DNA of 64,000 nucleotides from an uncultured Verrucomicrobiota bacterium. GTDB taxonomy: Bacteria > Verrucomicrobiota > Verrucomicrobiia > Opitutales > Opitutaceae. Numbering within the stretch: position 1 is the stretch's first letter; each line of letters begins with the position of its first letter. The notes under the pieces were generated by a model. It searched no databases. It was not told where the DNA came from and saw only the letters and a program-made list of their open reading frames with translations. Below, one piece after another: positions 38,461-46,224 of this stretch. The stretch covers positions 124,001 through 188,000 of the forward strand of contig CAIUGM010000022.1 of assembly GCA_903898675.1 (NCBI GenBank), in the 5' to 3' direction. Both the position numbers and the translations under genes were made by a program.

Positions 38461-38489
38461 GTCCGGCGATGGCGAGTCTGCAATAGGCC

Positions 38490-39638
38490 CTACCTGCCGG
38501 TGACCGCTCGGTCGCCGGCCTCGTAGCGCGCAATCCAGCCAAGGTGCCACGCGCCATAATCCCCGGATTCCAGGTGGGCGCGGGCCTGCGCCATCAGGTC
38601 GAGGTAGAAGTGGATGTTGTGCAGGCTGAGCAAAGTGCAGGCCAGGATCTCATTGGCCATCACGAGGTGCCGCAGGTACGCGCGGGAGAAATGGCGGCAG
38701 GTGTAGTTGTCGAGGCCGTCGACCACCGGCGCCGGGTCGGCACGGTAACGCTCGTTGCGCAGGTTGATCAGGCCGTCGGGCGTGAAGGCCGCGCCATTGC
38801 GTGCCACGCGCGTCGGGTGCACGCAGTCGAACATGTCCACCCCCAGCGCGATCATCTTCAGGATCTGCGGTGGCGTCCCGAGGCCCATCGTGTAGCGCGG
38901 CTTGTCCACCGGCATGAACGGCGTGGTCGCCGCCACCTGCTTGAGCATCTCGGGCTCGGGCTCGCCGACGCTGACGCCCCCAACGGCGTAGCCCGGAAAA
39001 TCCAGCGCGGCCAGCGACTCCGCCGCCTCGCGGCGCAGGTCGTCAAAGGTCGAACCCTGCGCGATGGCGAAGACATGATGCCCCGCGCCGAGGAAACCGT
39101 TGTCCGTGGCAATCTGTTTGCACTGCTGGGCCCAGCGGTAGCTGCGGTCCACCGCCAGCCGGCACGCCTCGCGCGAGCAGGGCCACGGCGGACATTCGTC
39201 GATCACCATGGCAATGTCAGAGCCGAGATTGGCCTGGATCGTCATGACCTCCCGCGGTCCGAGGAAGAGCTTCGCCCCGTCGATGTGCGACTGGAACGCG
39301 ATGCCGTCCTCGCGGATGTCGCGCAGCTTCGCGAGGCTGAAGACCTGGAATCCGCCGCTGTCGGTCAGGATGGGACCGTCCCAGCCCATGAACTTGTGCA
39401 GCCCGCCCAGGTCGCGGACCAGTTCCGAGCCCGGCCGGAGGTTGAGGTGGTAGGTGTTGCCCAAAATGATCTGCGCCCCGGCCTCGCGGATCTGTACCGG
39501 GGTCAGCGCCTTGACCGTACCCTGCGTTCCCACCGGCATGAAAATGGGCGTCTCGATCACCCCGTGCAGGGTCTGCAGCCGGCCGCGCCGGGCCGCAGTG
39601 GCCGGGTCGGTCTTGAGGAGTTGGAAGGCGCCTGTCAT
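38490..39638 (-). CDS. tgt: tRNA-guanine transglycosylase (queuine tRNA-ribosyltransferase)
   Basis: A 382-residue TIM-barrel enzyme that swaps guanine 34 for the queuosine precursor preQ1 in tRNAs for Asp, Asn, His and Tyr. The catalytic acid/base D93 is in LTDSGGFQVFSL; the nucleophile region is FDCVHPTRVARNGAAFT. In the zinc site, usually C-x-C-x2-C plus His, the sequence is LDNYTCRHFSRAYLRHL: only the last cysteine and the later LSLHNIHFY histidine remain. A good ribosome-binding site, TAGGAGT (39647-39653), lies 8 nt before the ATG. The gene sits between folK and the SDR gene on the same strand. Confidence 0.93.
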   Translation of the reverse strand: MTGAFQLLKTDPATAARRGRLQTLHGVIETPIFMPVGTQGTVKALTPVQIREAGAQIILGNTYHLNLRPGSELVRDLGGLHKFMGWDGPILTDSGGFQVFSLAKLRDIREDGIAFQSHIDGAKLFLGPREVMTIQANLGSDIAMVIDECPPWPCSREACRLAVDRSYRWAQQCKQIATDNGFLGAGHHVFAIAQGSTFDDLRREAAESLAALDFPGYAVGGVSVGEPEPEMLKQVAATTPFMPVDKPRYTMGLGTPPQILKMIALGVDMFDCVHPTRVARNGAAFTPDGLINLRNERYRADPAPVVDGLDNYTCRHFSRAYLRHLVMANEILACTLLSLHNIHFYLDLMAQARAHLESGDYGAWHLGWIARYEAGDRAVTGR

Positions 39639-39679
39639 CCGGTGAAACTCCTAAACGCCCCCGGCAAAAGCAAACGGTT

Positions 39680-40180
39680 TCAGGCCGGAGACCAGGACCG
39701 CAGCCCGGTGCCCGGCGGCAGGGTGGCGAGACGCTCCTGCACTCCGGTCCAGGCCGCGGTGCGGAAGCGGGGCGCCTGCAACAGCAGCCGCAGGGGCTCG
39801 GTCACAAAGGCCCGTTCAAACATCCGGGGATGAGGTAGCTCCAGCTCGGGTCCGGTGCGGGTCTCCCCCGCAAAAAGCAACAGGTCCAGGTCGATGAGGC
39901 GCGGCCCCCAGCGCAGCAGGCGCTTCCGGCCGAGGCTTTCCTCAATCTCCAGCAGCCTGGCCAGCAATTGCTCCGGCGCCAAGGTGGTCTCGACGCCGCA
40001 GACCAGGTTCAGGAACAGGGGTTGGTCAATGATGCCGACCGGATCCGATTCGAACACCGGCGAGCATGCCACCTGCGCGATACCCGGCGTCTGCCCGAGC
40101 AGGCCGAGGGCCCGCTGGATGGTGCCCCAGCGGTCACCCAGATTGGCCCCGACACCGATGAATGCCTGCGCGGTATTCAT
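39680..40180 (-). CDS. folK: HPPK, 2-amino-4-hydroxy-6-hydroxymethyldihydropteridine diphosphokinase
   Basis: A 166-residue enzyme that transfers pyrophosphate from ATP to hydroxymethyl-dihydropterin in folate synthesis. The family motifs are AFIGVGANLGDRWGTIQRAL at the start, SPVFESDPVGIIDQPLFLNLV, and the signature LRWGPRLIDLDLLLF with the Mg-binding D-L-D, followed by LELPHPRMFERAFVTEPL. Its start overlaps the end of folB by 4 nt, so it is the third gene of the folP-folB-folK operon. tgt follows 41 nt downstream and could be read through. Confidence 0.95.
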   Translation of the reverse strand: MNTAQAFIGVGANLGDRWGTIQRALGLLGQTPGIAQVACSPVFESDPVGIIDQPLFLNLVCGVETTLAPEQLLARLLEIEESLGRKRLLRWGPRLIDLDLLLFAGETRTGPELELPHPRMFERAFVTEPLRLLLQAPRFRTAAWTGVQERLATLPPGTGLRSWSPA

Positions 40181-40569
40181 CCAGCGCGACGGGCCCGGTC
40201 GGCGCGTTTGCGCCGGATCTTCACGGCCACGCCGGCAAACTTGAAATCGACCGGGGGCCGCGGCTTCAGCACGGCCACGCTCACGGCGCGCACCCGCGGG
40301 AATTCACCCAGTAGTTGGCCGGCAATCTCCTCCGCCAGCGCCTCGATCAACTGCCGGTGCGGCCCCTCTACCACGCCGCGCACCACCGCGTGCACGGCAC
40401 AGTAATCGATCGTCTCATCGAGCGCATCGCGGCGACCGGCCCGCGCCAGCGAAAGCTCCAGCTCCACCGTGACCCGGAATTCCTGCGGCCGGCGTTTTTC
40501 CTCCGGCCACACGCCGTGGCAGGCTGAGAAAATCATGTCTGCAAGGGAGAGTCGGTCGGTGTGGCTCAT
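40177..40569 (-). CDS. folB: Dihydroneopterin aldolase
   Basis: A 130-residue enzyme that converts dihydroneopterin to hydroxymethyl-dihydropterin, the step before FolK. Visible motifs are DRLSLADMIFSACHGVWPEEKRRPQEFRVTVELEL at the start (strand, then the Glu-containing active-site turn), DETIDYCAVHAVVRGVVEG and LIEALAEEIAGQLL, and the VAVLKPRPPVDFKFAGVAVKI closing strands. The basic C-terminal tail is slightly longer than usual. It overlaps folP by 4 nt at its start and folK by 4 nt at its end, so the three enzymes are translationally coupled. Confidence 0.93.
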   Translation of the reverse strand: MSHTDRLSLADMIFSACHGVWPEEKRRPQEFRVTVELELSLARAGRRDALDETIDYCAVHAVVRGVVEGPHRQLIEALAEEIAGQLLGEFPRVRAVSVAVLKPRPPVDFKFAGVAVKIRRKRADRARRAG

Positions 40570-41507
40570 GCGGAAAAATCCAACCCGCGCTTCATGGCAT
40601 CGGCCATGCGGACGAAGCGGCGCATTTCCGCGACGTCGTGGACCCGCACCATCGCGCAGCCCTGCTGGATGCCCCAGACGATGGTCGCACCCGTTGCGTC
40701 CAAGCGGTCGCCGACCTCGGCCTCGAGGACCCGGCCGAGCGTGGATTTGCGCGAGGTGCCGAGCAGCACGGGATAACCCAGGGCGGCCACCCGACCGAGG
40801 TCGCGCACCACCGCTAGGTTCTGGGCGACGGACTTGGCGAATCCGAAACCGGGATCGAGCCAGATTTGCCGGGGAGCGATACCGGCCGCGGCGGCGACGG
40901 CGAGGCTGACCTTCAGGTCGAGCAGCAGATCGGGCCAGAAATCGTCATAGTTGGCCGCCATCCGATTGTGCATCGCGATGACCGGACACCCGAGGGCCGC
41001 AACTGTGGCCGCCATGCGCGGGATGGCCGGCTTTACGCCTATTGCAGAATCAGGGTCCCGGGCAATCGCCACCCATTGCTCACGATCGGTCGCGGATAAA
41101 CCGTGGGTGAGCCCCCAGACGTCGTTCACCAGATCCGCCCCGGCGCGCACCGCCGCTTCCGCCACCTCGGGCTTGTAGGTGTCGATCGAAACCGGCACCT
41201 GCGGCCAGGCCTGTCGGATGGCCGCGATGGCCGGGAGCACCCGGGCCATTTCCTCGGCCGCCGTCACGGGCAAGGCGCCGGGCCGGGTCGACTCTCCGCC
41301 AAGGTCCAGGATGTCGGCGCCGGCAGCGATCATCGCCCCGGCCCGGCGAACCAAGGCTGGTAGCGTGGAGAGTTCGTTCCCGTCGGAAAAGGAATCCGGC
41401 GTCACGTTTAGGATGCCCATGATCAAGGTCCGCCCAACGGGCACCGGTAGCGTCCGTCCATGAGGACTTTGCCAATGGGCGGCTGGATCGGGTAGCGGGA
41501 TGGACAT
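40566..41507 (-). CDS. folP: Dihydropteroate synthase
   Basis: A 313-residue TIM-barrel enzyme joining hydroxymethyl-dihydropterin pyrophosphate to p-aminobenzoate; it is the sulfonamide target. Both signatures are present: MGILNVTPDSFSDG and DILDLGGESTRPGA, along with IWLDPGFGFAKS and LLGTSRKSTLGR near the end. ATG at 41507 is chosen because it fits the family length. It is the first gene of folP-folB-folK and is divergent from the pabA-type gene that supplies p-aminobenzoate, so the 87-nt gap separates two arms of the same pathway. A candidate promoter lies at 41517-41545. Confidence 0.95.
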   Translation of the reverse strand: MSIPLPDPAAHWQSPHGRTLPVPVGRTLIMGILNVTPDSFSDGNELSTLPALVRRAGAMIAAGADILDLGGESTRPGALPVTAAEEMARVLPAIAAIRQAWPQVPVSIDTYKPEVAEAAVRAGADLVNDVWGLTHGLSATDREQWVAIARDPDSAIGVKPAIPRMAATVAALGCPVIAMHNRMAANYDDFWPDLLLDLKVSLAVAAAAGIAPRQIWLDPGFGFAKSVAQNLAVVRDLGRVAALGYPVLLGTSRKSTLGRVLEAEVGDRLDATGATIVWGIQQGCAMVRVHDVAEMRRFVRMADAMKRGLDFSA

Positions 41508-41516
41508 ACTGAACCG

Positions 41517-41545
41517 GTTATCTTTGCGCCTGCCTAACGCGGGAA
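41517..41545 (-). promoter_or_regulatory. Candidate promoter of folP-folB-folK
   Basis: On the minus strand: TTCCCG (41540-41545), 17-nt spacer, GATAAC (41517-41522), then 9 nt to the ATG at 41507. The -35 match is weak. Confidence 0.3.
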
Positions 41546-41559
41546 GCAAGTCCAGGTAC

Positions 41560-41587
41560 TTGACCCCATCCGGGTAAGGTGAATAGT
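41560..41587 (+). promoter_or_regulatory. Candidate promoter of the pabA/trpG gene, -10 box 7 nt from the GTG
   Basis: TTGACC (41560-41565, 5 of 6 consensus), 16-nt spacer, AATAGT (41582-41587, 4 of 6), then 7 nt to the GTG start at 41595. There is no room for a ribosome-binding site downstream of the expected transcription start. Confidence 0.55.
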
Positions 41588-41594
41588 ACGCTTA

Positions 41595-42161
41595 GTGCTG
41601 CTGGTTATCGACAACTACGATTCGTTCACCTTCAACCTGGTCCAATATTTCGGCCAGTTGGGCGTAGCCATGCGGGTTTTTCGCAACGATGAGCTGTCCG
41701 CCGCCGAAGCCGAAAAACTTAACCCTGACCGGGTGCTCATCTCACCCGGCCCCTGCACGCCGAGCGACGCCGGTGTAAGTCTCGACATCATAAAGACCTT
41801 TGCCGGAAAAAAGCCGATTCTTGGGGTCTGCCTGGGGCACCAATCGATCGGGCAGCAGTTCGGCGGCAAAGTCATCCGGGCCCCCCGCCAGATGCACGGA
41901 AAGCTGTCCCCGATCCAGCACCGGGGCACCGATATCTTCCGTGATCTGCCCTCCCCCTTTACCGCCACCCGCTACCACTCGCTGCTGGTCGAGCGCTCCA
42001 GCCTCCCCGACTGCCTGGAAATCACCGCCGAAACCGCCGAAGGTGAAATTATGGGGCTCCGCCATAAACAATTTCCGGTTTACGGTGTCCAGTTCCACCC
42101 GGAGTCCATCGCCACCGAAGGCGGCATGCAGATTCTAAAGAATTTCCTAACCCTGAATTAA
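41595..42161 (+). CDS. pabA: Aminodeoxychorismate/anthranilate synthase glutamine amidotransferase subunit
   Basis: A 188-residue class I glutamine amidotransferase that feeds ammonia to chorismate-using PabB or TrpE. The start [18 protein letters not shown] and catalytic triad C79 ([11 protein letters not shown]), H168 and E170 ([13 protein letters not shown]) are typical. Members often serve both folate and tryptophan synthesis; position back-to-back with folP favours the folate role, so pabA is used, with trpG the alternative. No synthase (component I) gene is in the window. Translation starts at a GTG that sits directly after a -35/-10 pair, suggesting a leaderless message. Confidence 0.9.
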   Translation: MLLVIDNYDSFTFNLVQYFGQLGVAMRVFRNDELSAAEAEKLNPDRVLISPGPCTPSDAGVSLDIIKTFAGKKPILGVCLGHQSIGQQFGGKVIRAPRQMHGKLSPIQHRGTDIFRDLPSPFTATRYHSLLVERSSLPDCLEITAETAEGEIMGLRHKQFPVYGVQFHPESIATEGGMQILKNFLTLN

Positions 42162-42163
42162 TT

Positions 42164-42242
42164 GCCCACGGAACACACAGAATACCCGGAAAAGTTTCCC
42201 CAGAAGATCCCTGCTGCTGTGTATTCCGTGTGTTCCGTGGGC
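42164..42242. repeat. Intergenic inverted repeat, family 2 (copy 1), 22-nt arms
   Basis: Arm 42164-42185 (GCCCACGGAACACACAG...) and arm 42221-42242 (...TGTGTTCCGTGGGC) are complementary with one mismatch in 22. The element starts two bases after the pabA-type stop codon and ends 15 nt before the nrdR start. A related copy is at 52027-52154. Confidence 0.8.
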
Positions 42243-42257
42243 CCATAGCTCCCTCCC

Positions 42258-42740
42258 ATGCGCTGCCCCAAGTGCACTTCCATTGAAGACAAGGTGATCG
42301 ATTCCCGCATCGCCCGCGACGGCAACAACACCCGCCGTCGCCGCGAATGCCTGGAGTGTGGCAACCGCTTCACCACCACCGAGACCCTCGTCCGCGACAG
42401 CATGGTGGTCGTCAAGCGTGACGGCCGCCAGGAGCCCTTTGACCGCGACAAGCTGCTTCGCGCCGTTCGGGCGGCCTGCCACAAGCGCCCGGTGGACAAC
42501 GAGCAGATCACGATGCTGATCGAGGATGTGCTCGACGCCGTCGAGGCGCAGTACGACAGCCAGGTGCCCACCAGCGCGATCGGCGAACACGTCATGCAGC
42601 GCCTGCGCAAGACCGATCAGGTCGCCTACGTCCGCTTCGCGTCGGTCTACAAGGAATTCCGCGACGTCTCCGAATTCGTCCACGAAATCAGCAGCCTTGC
42701 ACCCAGCGACTCGCCCGTTATCCCGAAGCCCAAGAAATGA
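42258..42740 (+). CDS. nrdR: Transcriptional repressor NrdR
   Basis: A 160-residue repressor of ribonucleotide reductase genes. The N-terminal zinc ribbon is CPKC at residues 3-6 with CLEC about 30 residues later (RRRRECLECGNRFTTTE), then an ATP-cone domain starting VVKRDGRQEPFDRDKLLRAVRAAC and ending RTDQVAYVRFASVYKEF-like. It senses dATP/ATP and binds NrdR boxes; no nrd gene is in this window. The C-terminal tail (SSLAPSDSPVIPKPKK) is slightly extended. Its last four bases overlap the start of the next gene, so that orphan is translationally coupled to it. Confidence 0.96.
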   Translation: MRCPKCTSIEDKVIDSRIARDGNNTRRRRECLECGNRFTTTETLVRDSMVVVKRDGRQEPFDRDKLLRAVRAACHKRPVDNEQITMLIEDVLDAVEAQYDSQVPTSAIGEHVMQRLRKTDQVAYVRFASVYKEFRDVSEFVHEISSLAPSDSPVIPKPKK

Positions 42741-43213
42741 CGCGTCCCCTTCAACTGCGCCGGCTTCACTTTCTCAACGCGCTGTTCGCCCCGCTCACGG
42801 GGCATGACCTCTATCTCGCGCAGCAAATCGACGATGCCATCACGACTTCGCTCGGCGAGGCCGTGGACCGCGCGCCGAGCGACCCTTCCTTCATCACGGC
42901 GGCCACGCAGCTCTTTGAGCGCCTTTGCTCCACCCAGTCCCGGCATGGTTTCTTCCATTGGGACGCCGCCGCGGGTGAAGCCGGCGCCACCCCGCTCTTC
43001 ACCCGCGCAGGGATCATGGAAGGCTTGAAGCAGCTCGCCGCCTACCCCGAGTCCACGCTGCTGGTGACCAACCTTCGCGCGGCGCAGTGCCCGCCGGCCC
43101 GGCGCTGGACCGAGCGCCGCCGTCGCGACTACGACGACACCCTCACGTTCATCCGCGACCTCGCCGCCGCCCGCTCGCGCCGCACCGCGAACCTGAACCT
43201 GTTGTTTTTGTAA
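42737..43213 (+). CDS. Hypothetical protein translationally coupled to NrdR
   Basis: A 158-residue protein that I do not recognise. It starts RPLQLRRLHFLNALFAPLTGHDLYLAQQIDDAITT, has a central LCSTQSRHGFFHWDA segment and ends with a strongly basic stretch (RRWTERRRRDYDDTLTFIRDLAAARSRR) and a hydrophobic tail LNLLFL. No signal peptide, membrane helix or metal motif is evident. The ATGA overlap with nrdR indicates a real, co-translated gene. The basic C-terminal half could bind nucleic acid, but this is only a possibility. Confidence 0.7.
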   Translation: MTRPLQLRRLHFLNALFAPLTGHDLYLAQQIDDAITTSLGEAVDRAPSDPSFITAATQLFERLCSTQSRHGFFHWDAAAGEAGATPLFTRAGIMEGLKQLAAYPESTLLVTNLRAAQCPPARRWTERRRRDYDDTLTFIRDLAAARSRRTANLNLLFL

Positions 43214-43219
43214 GGCTTG

Positions 43220-43299
43220 ATGTGGAACTCAGGAAGGCTGGAAACAATCCCAAGCCAGCCATCTGATTTGTCCCATTCCTGATTTCCTGAGTTCCACAT
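43220..43299. repeat. Intergenic inverted repeat, family 3 (copy 1)
   Basis: ATGTGGAACTCAGGAA (43220-43235) and TTCCTGAGTTCCACAT (43284-43299) are perfect complements. The right arm ends 12 nt before the HIT-protein ATG. A second copy at 52924-52996 has the same relation to the next start codon. Confidence 0.8.
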
Positions 43300-43311
43300 T
43301 TCTCAATCCTC

Positions 43312-43656
43312 ATGGCCAAAACGATTTTCCAAAAGATCATCGACCGCGAGATCCCGGCCAAACTCGTGCACGAGGACGAGCTCTGCATCGCGATCCATGA
43401 CGTCCACCCACAGGCGCCGGTTCATGTGCTCGTGATTCCCAAGCGGCTCGTGCCCCGGGTCGGCGAGGCTTCGGTCGCGGATCAGGCCCTGCTCGGCCAC
43501 CTGCTGCTGACCGCCGCCGCCGTCGCCAGGCAACTCGGGATCGCGGAATCGGGCTACCGGATCGTCATCAACAACGGCCCCGACGGAGGCGAGACCGTGC
43601 CCCATCTCCACGTTCACCTGCTCGGTCAGCGCCCGCTGGCTTGGCCGCCGGGCTGA
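43312..43656 (+). CDS. HIT-family nucleotide hydrolase (HinT-like)
   Basis: A 114-residue histidine-triad protein. The start TIFQKIIDREIPAKLVHEDELCIAIHDVHPQAPVHVLVIPK and the triad H98-x-H100-x-H102 in PHLHVHLLGQR are those of the HinT/PKCI group, which hydrolyses AMP-linked phosphoramidates such as AMP-lysine. GYRIVINNGPDGGETV forms the nucleotide pocket. The length is normal. The end WPPG is typical of HinT. It follows a family 3 inverted repeat and stands apart from its neighbours; no operon partner is evident. Confidence 0.94.
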   Translation: MAKTIFQKIIDREIPAKLVHEDELCIAIHDVHPQAPVHVLVIPKRLVPRVGEASVADQALLGHLLLTAAAVARQLGIAESGYRIVINNGPDGGETVPHLHVHLLGQRPLAWPPG

Positions 43657-43820
43657 ACCCAACCGGCCGGACTGTTTTCCGGCGCCATGAAGTCAGGGAT
43701 GAATGCGTGGTCCAACTGCCCGGCCAACCACGATTCGCCCGGATTAACGGCGGAACATTCGATGCCAGCACCGCGTCACAAGCCAGAATTCCATTCCACC
43801 GCCGGACTGGGCCAAGCCTA

Positions 43821-46091
43821 ATGAAATCCTCCGCTTTTCTTTCCTGGACCGGTTCCCTGCTGCTCCTGGGTGCGACCACCCTGCCGGGTGCAGACCAAAC
43901 CGGCCTGACGTCCGCGCCCGCCGTGCGGGATCTGAGCCAACCGGCCGCTGCGACCAACACCGCCCCAGCCACGGTCAGCCCGCAAATCCCCGAGTTACCG
44001 CTTACCGCCCAGTTCGACCGCAATGGCGACCAACGGCTGGATGCCGCTGAGCGCCGGGCGGCGCGCGTTTATCTGGCCGAGCATCCGCTGGTCGTGCCTC
44101 CGCCACCGGCGGGGCGGCCGGGTCAAAGCCCGCAGCCCGAAGCTCCGTTGGAGCCGGTCAAAGCCGGCGAGAAGGTCGGCCCGGACAGCGTCGCTCTCTT
44201 CAGCGATAAATCCCTTTATGACCCCCGGGTGCTGCGCACGCTCTTTCTCGAGTTCGAGGACGCCGACTGGGAAAAGGAACTGGCCGACTTTGCACGGACC
44301 GACGTGCTTGTCCCGGCGCGGATGCGACTCGACGGCAAGACCTACGCCGGCGTCGGCCTGCGCTTCCACGACCGGGCCGCGGCGGCGACATTTACTCCGG
44401 GATATAAGCGCTCCCTCGACCTGAAGCTCGACTACACCGCCGGCCAGTCGATCGGCAACCAACGGTCGCTGCAATTGCGCGATGCGCGCACCGACCCGAC
44501 TTTCCTGCGCACAATGCTCTATCACCGCGTCGCCCGGGAATATGGACCGGCCCCGCAGGCCAACCTGGTCCGCGTCGTGATCAACGGGGAAGACTGGGGC
44601 GTGTACGTCAGCGTCCAGCCCCTCGACGAAAACCTCACACAGGAATATTTCGGCACCGCGGAAGGCACCCGCTGGACGGCCGGCCCGGGCGCCAACTTCG
44701 CCTACCTGGGCGACAACCCGGAGGCCTACAAAAACCTCTACCACCTCCAGTCGAAGGAAGACCCCGCCGCGTGGACCGCGCTCGTCCAGCTGTGCAAAAC
44801 CCTGAGCCAGACCCCGCTCAGCGAGCTCCGCCCCGCCCTGGAACCGCGGCTCGACCTCGACAGCACCCTCATGTTCTTCGCGTTGGAGAACACGTTGATG
44901 AATCAGGATGGCTACGGCAGCAGCACGGGCTCCTTTGGCCTGTACCTGGATGCCCGGGGCCGGTTTCACCTGATCGCGCAGGATGCGGAGGCCAGTTTCC
45001 GCCTGCGGCAGGTCAGCGAGTACGGCGACCGCCGGTCTGAGCCAAAGGAGAACCGTGCGCCCAAGGATGGGAAGGAGCCGGTGTCGCCTGATGCCGTGCC
45101 GAAGGGTTACGACAAGAAGGATTTTCCCCGCCAGGCCGGCACCAACCTCGCGATGCTCCTGAGTTACAGCTTCATCAACAAGGCCGACACCGACCTGGAC
45201 GGCAAGGTGACGAAGGCCGAGTGGCTCACCTTTGCGCGGGTGTGGTTCATGGTCATGGATGAGGATTACGCCGGGCAGCTGAGCCGCCAGCAATTCATCG
45301 ACAAGGTGCGCCTCGTGGTCACCCCCACCTCCATCGCGGACGGACGCACGAAGCAAACCTTCGGTCGCGATGACCCCGCCGGGGAGATTGGCCAGGATTT
45401 TTTTGCCGCGATGGACACCAATCACGACGGCCAGTTGACGCAGGAGGAGCTGACCGCGGCCTTCGGCCGCTGGTTTGCCGACTGGAGCGATGCGAAAACC
45501 GGCCTGCTCACGCAGGACCGGCTGCAACGCGGATTCACGGCCCTCTTCACCAAGTCGGTCTTCCAGGCCGATCAGGCCTTCATCGCCAAGCACAACGACC
45601 TCGCGCCGGAGAAGGATGAACCCGACGGTAAGCGCGGCGGTCGCGGCGGCAATGGGATCGGGCTGGGCCCGTTGCGGATGCTGGGGCTCGGTGGCGGAGG
45701 CGGAGAAAAGAACGACCGCACCTTGGTTGTGTTTCATGAGCAGCTCGACCCGCTCGCCGCCCTCGATGATCCGGCGCAGCCCTTGCTGGCCAAGCTGCTC
45801 GCCGTGCCCGCCCTGCGCACCAAGTACCTCGATTTCATGCGCGACATCACCGGGAACTGGCTGACGTGGGCCAAGCTCGGCCCCGACGCCAAGCAGGCCC
45901 ACGACCTGATCGCGGCCGAGGTCGCGAAGGAAACCCACAAGGCCTCAAGCTATGAGAAGTTCGTGCAGGAACTGGATCAGGACACCACCGGCGGCGCCCG
46001 CGACGGCGACCAGGCCCCGAGTCTGCGAAATTTCATCACCGAGCGAAACAGCTACCTCCTGAAAGGCGAACTGCTGAGCGGCGGCAACTGA
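43821..46091 (+). CDS. Secreted CotH-kinase-fold protein with EF-hand motifs
   Basis: A 756-residue protein with a signal peptide (SWTGSLLLLGATTLPGADQ). An EF-hand loop comes first (DRNGDQRLDAAE, residues 66-77). The CotH-like core follows (about 110-420): VGLRFHDRAAAATFTPGYKRSLDLKLD, QRSLQLRDARTDPTFLRTMLYHRVARE, INGEDWGVYVSVQPLDE, ENTLMNQDGYGSSTGSFGLYLDARGRFHLIAQDAEASF. Two more clear calcium loops appear at DTDLDGKVTKAE (about 456) and DTNHDGQLTQEE (about 532). CotH proteins can be atypical protein kinases of secreted proteins; the calcium loops suggest extracytoplasmic regulation. A GGRGGNGIG stretch lies near the C-terminal third. ATG at 43821 is chosen for the signal peptide. Confidence 0.85.
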   Translation: MKSSAFLSWTGSLLLLGATTLPGADQTGLTSAPAVRDLSQPAAATNTAPATVSPQIPELPLTAQFDRNGDQRLDAAERRAARVYLAEHPLVVPPPPAGRPGQSPQPEAPLEPVKAGEKVGPDSVALFSDKSLYDPRVLRTLFLEFEDADWEKELADFARTDVLVPARMRLDGKTYAGVGLRFHDRAAAATFTPGYKRSLDLKLDYTAGQSIGNQRSLQLRDARTDPTFLRTMLYHRVAREYGPAPQANLVRVVINGEDWGVYVSVQPLDENLTQEYFGTAEGTRWTAGPGANFAYLGDNPEAYKNLYHLQSKEDPAAWTALVQLCKTLSQTPLSELRPALEPRLDLDSTLMFFALENTLMNQDGYGSSTGSFGLYLDARGRFHLIAQDAEASFRLRQVSEYGDRRSEPKENRAPKDGKEPVSPDAVPKGYDKKDFPRQAGTNLAMLLSYSFINKADTDLDGKVTKAEWLTFARVWFMVMDEDYAGQLSRQQFIDKVRLVVTPTSIADGRTKQTFGRDDPAGEIGQDFFAAMDTNHDGQLTQEELTAAFGRWFADWSDAKTGLLTQDRLQRGFTALFTKSVFQADQAFIAKHNDLAPEKDEPDGKRGGRGGNGIGLGPLRMLGLGGGGGEKNDRTLVVFHEQLDPLAALDDPAQPLLAKLLAVPALRTKYLDFMRDITGNWLTWAKLGPDAKQAHDLIAAEVAKETHKASSYEKFVQELDQDTTGGARDGDQAPSLRNFITERNSYLLKGELLSGGN

Positions 46092-46137
46092 GGCGGAGAA
46101 TTCGGATGCAGTGAAGAGCCGCCCGAAGCGCGAGGTG

Positions 46138-46201
46138 CAGGGCCGATTCGAACATAGCCGCAGTTGTAACACCTCGGCACGCCAACGAGCGGCGGCCCTA
46201 C
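46138..46201. repeat. Possible dispersed repeat between convergent genes
   Basis: GCAGGGCCG (46138-46146) and CGGCCCTAC (46193-46201) are complementary with one mismatch, and GAGGTG/CACCTC nests nearby. The GATTCGAAC inside looks like a tRNA T-loop but the arms do not pair, so it is not a tRNA. Confidence 0.4.
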
Positions 46202-46224
46202 ATCCAAAAGCAAAACCATCCGCC

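Noticed and set aside
43995-45938. 647-codon frame opposite the CotH-like gene
   Set aside because: Antisense shadow; the other frame has a signal peptide, CotH motifs and EF-hands.
46138-46201. tRNA-like sequence with GATTCGAAC
   Set aside because: The arms flanking the T-loop-like motif do not pair and no acceptor or anticodon stem can be formed.
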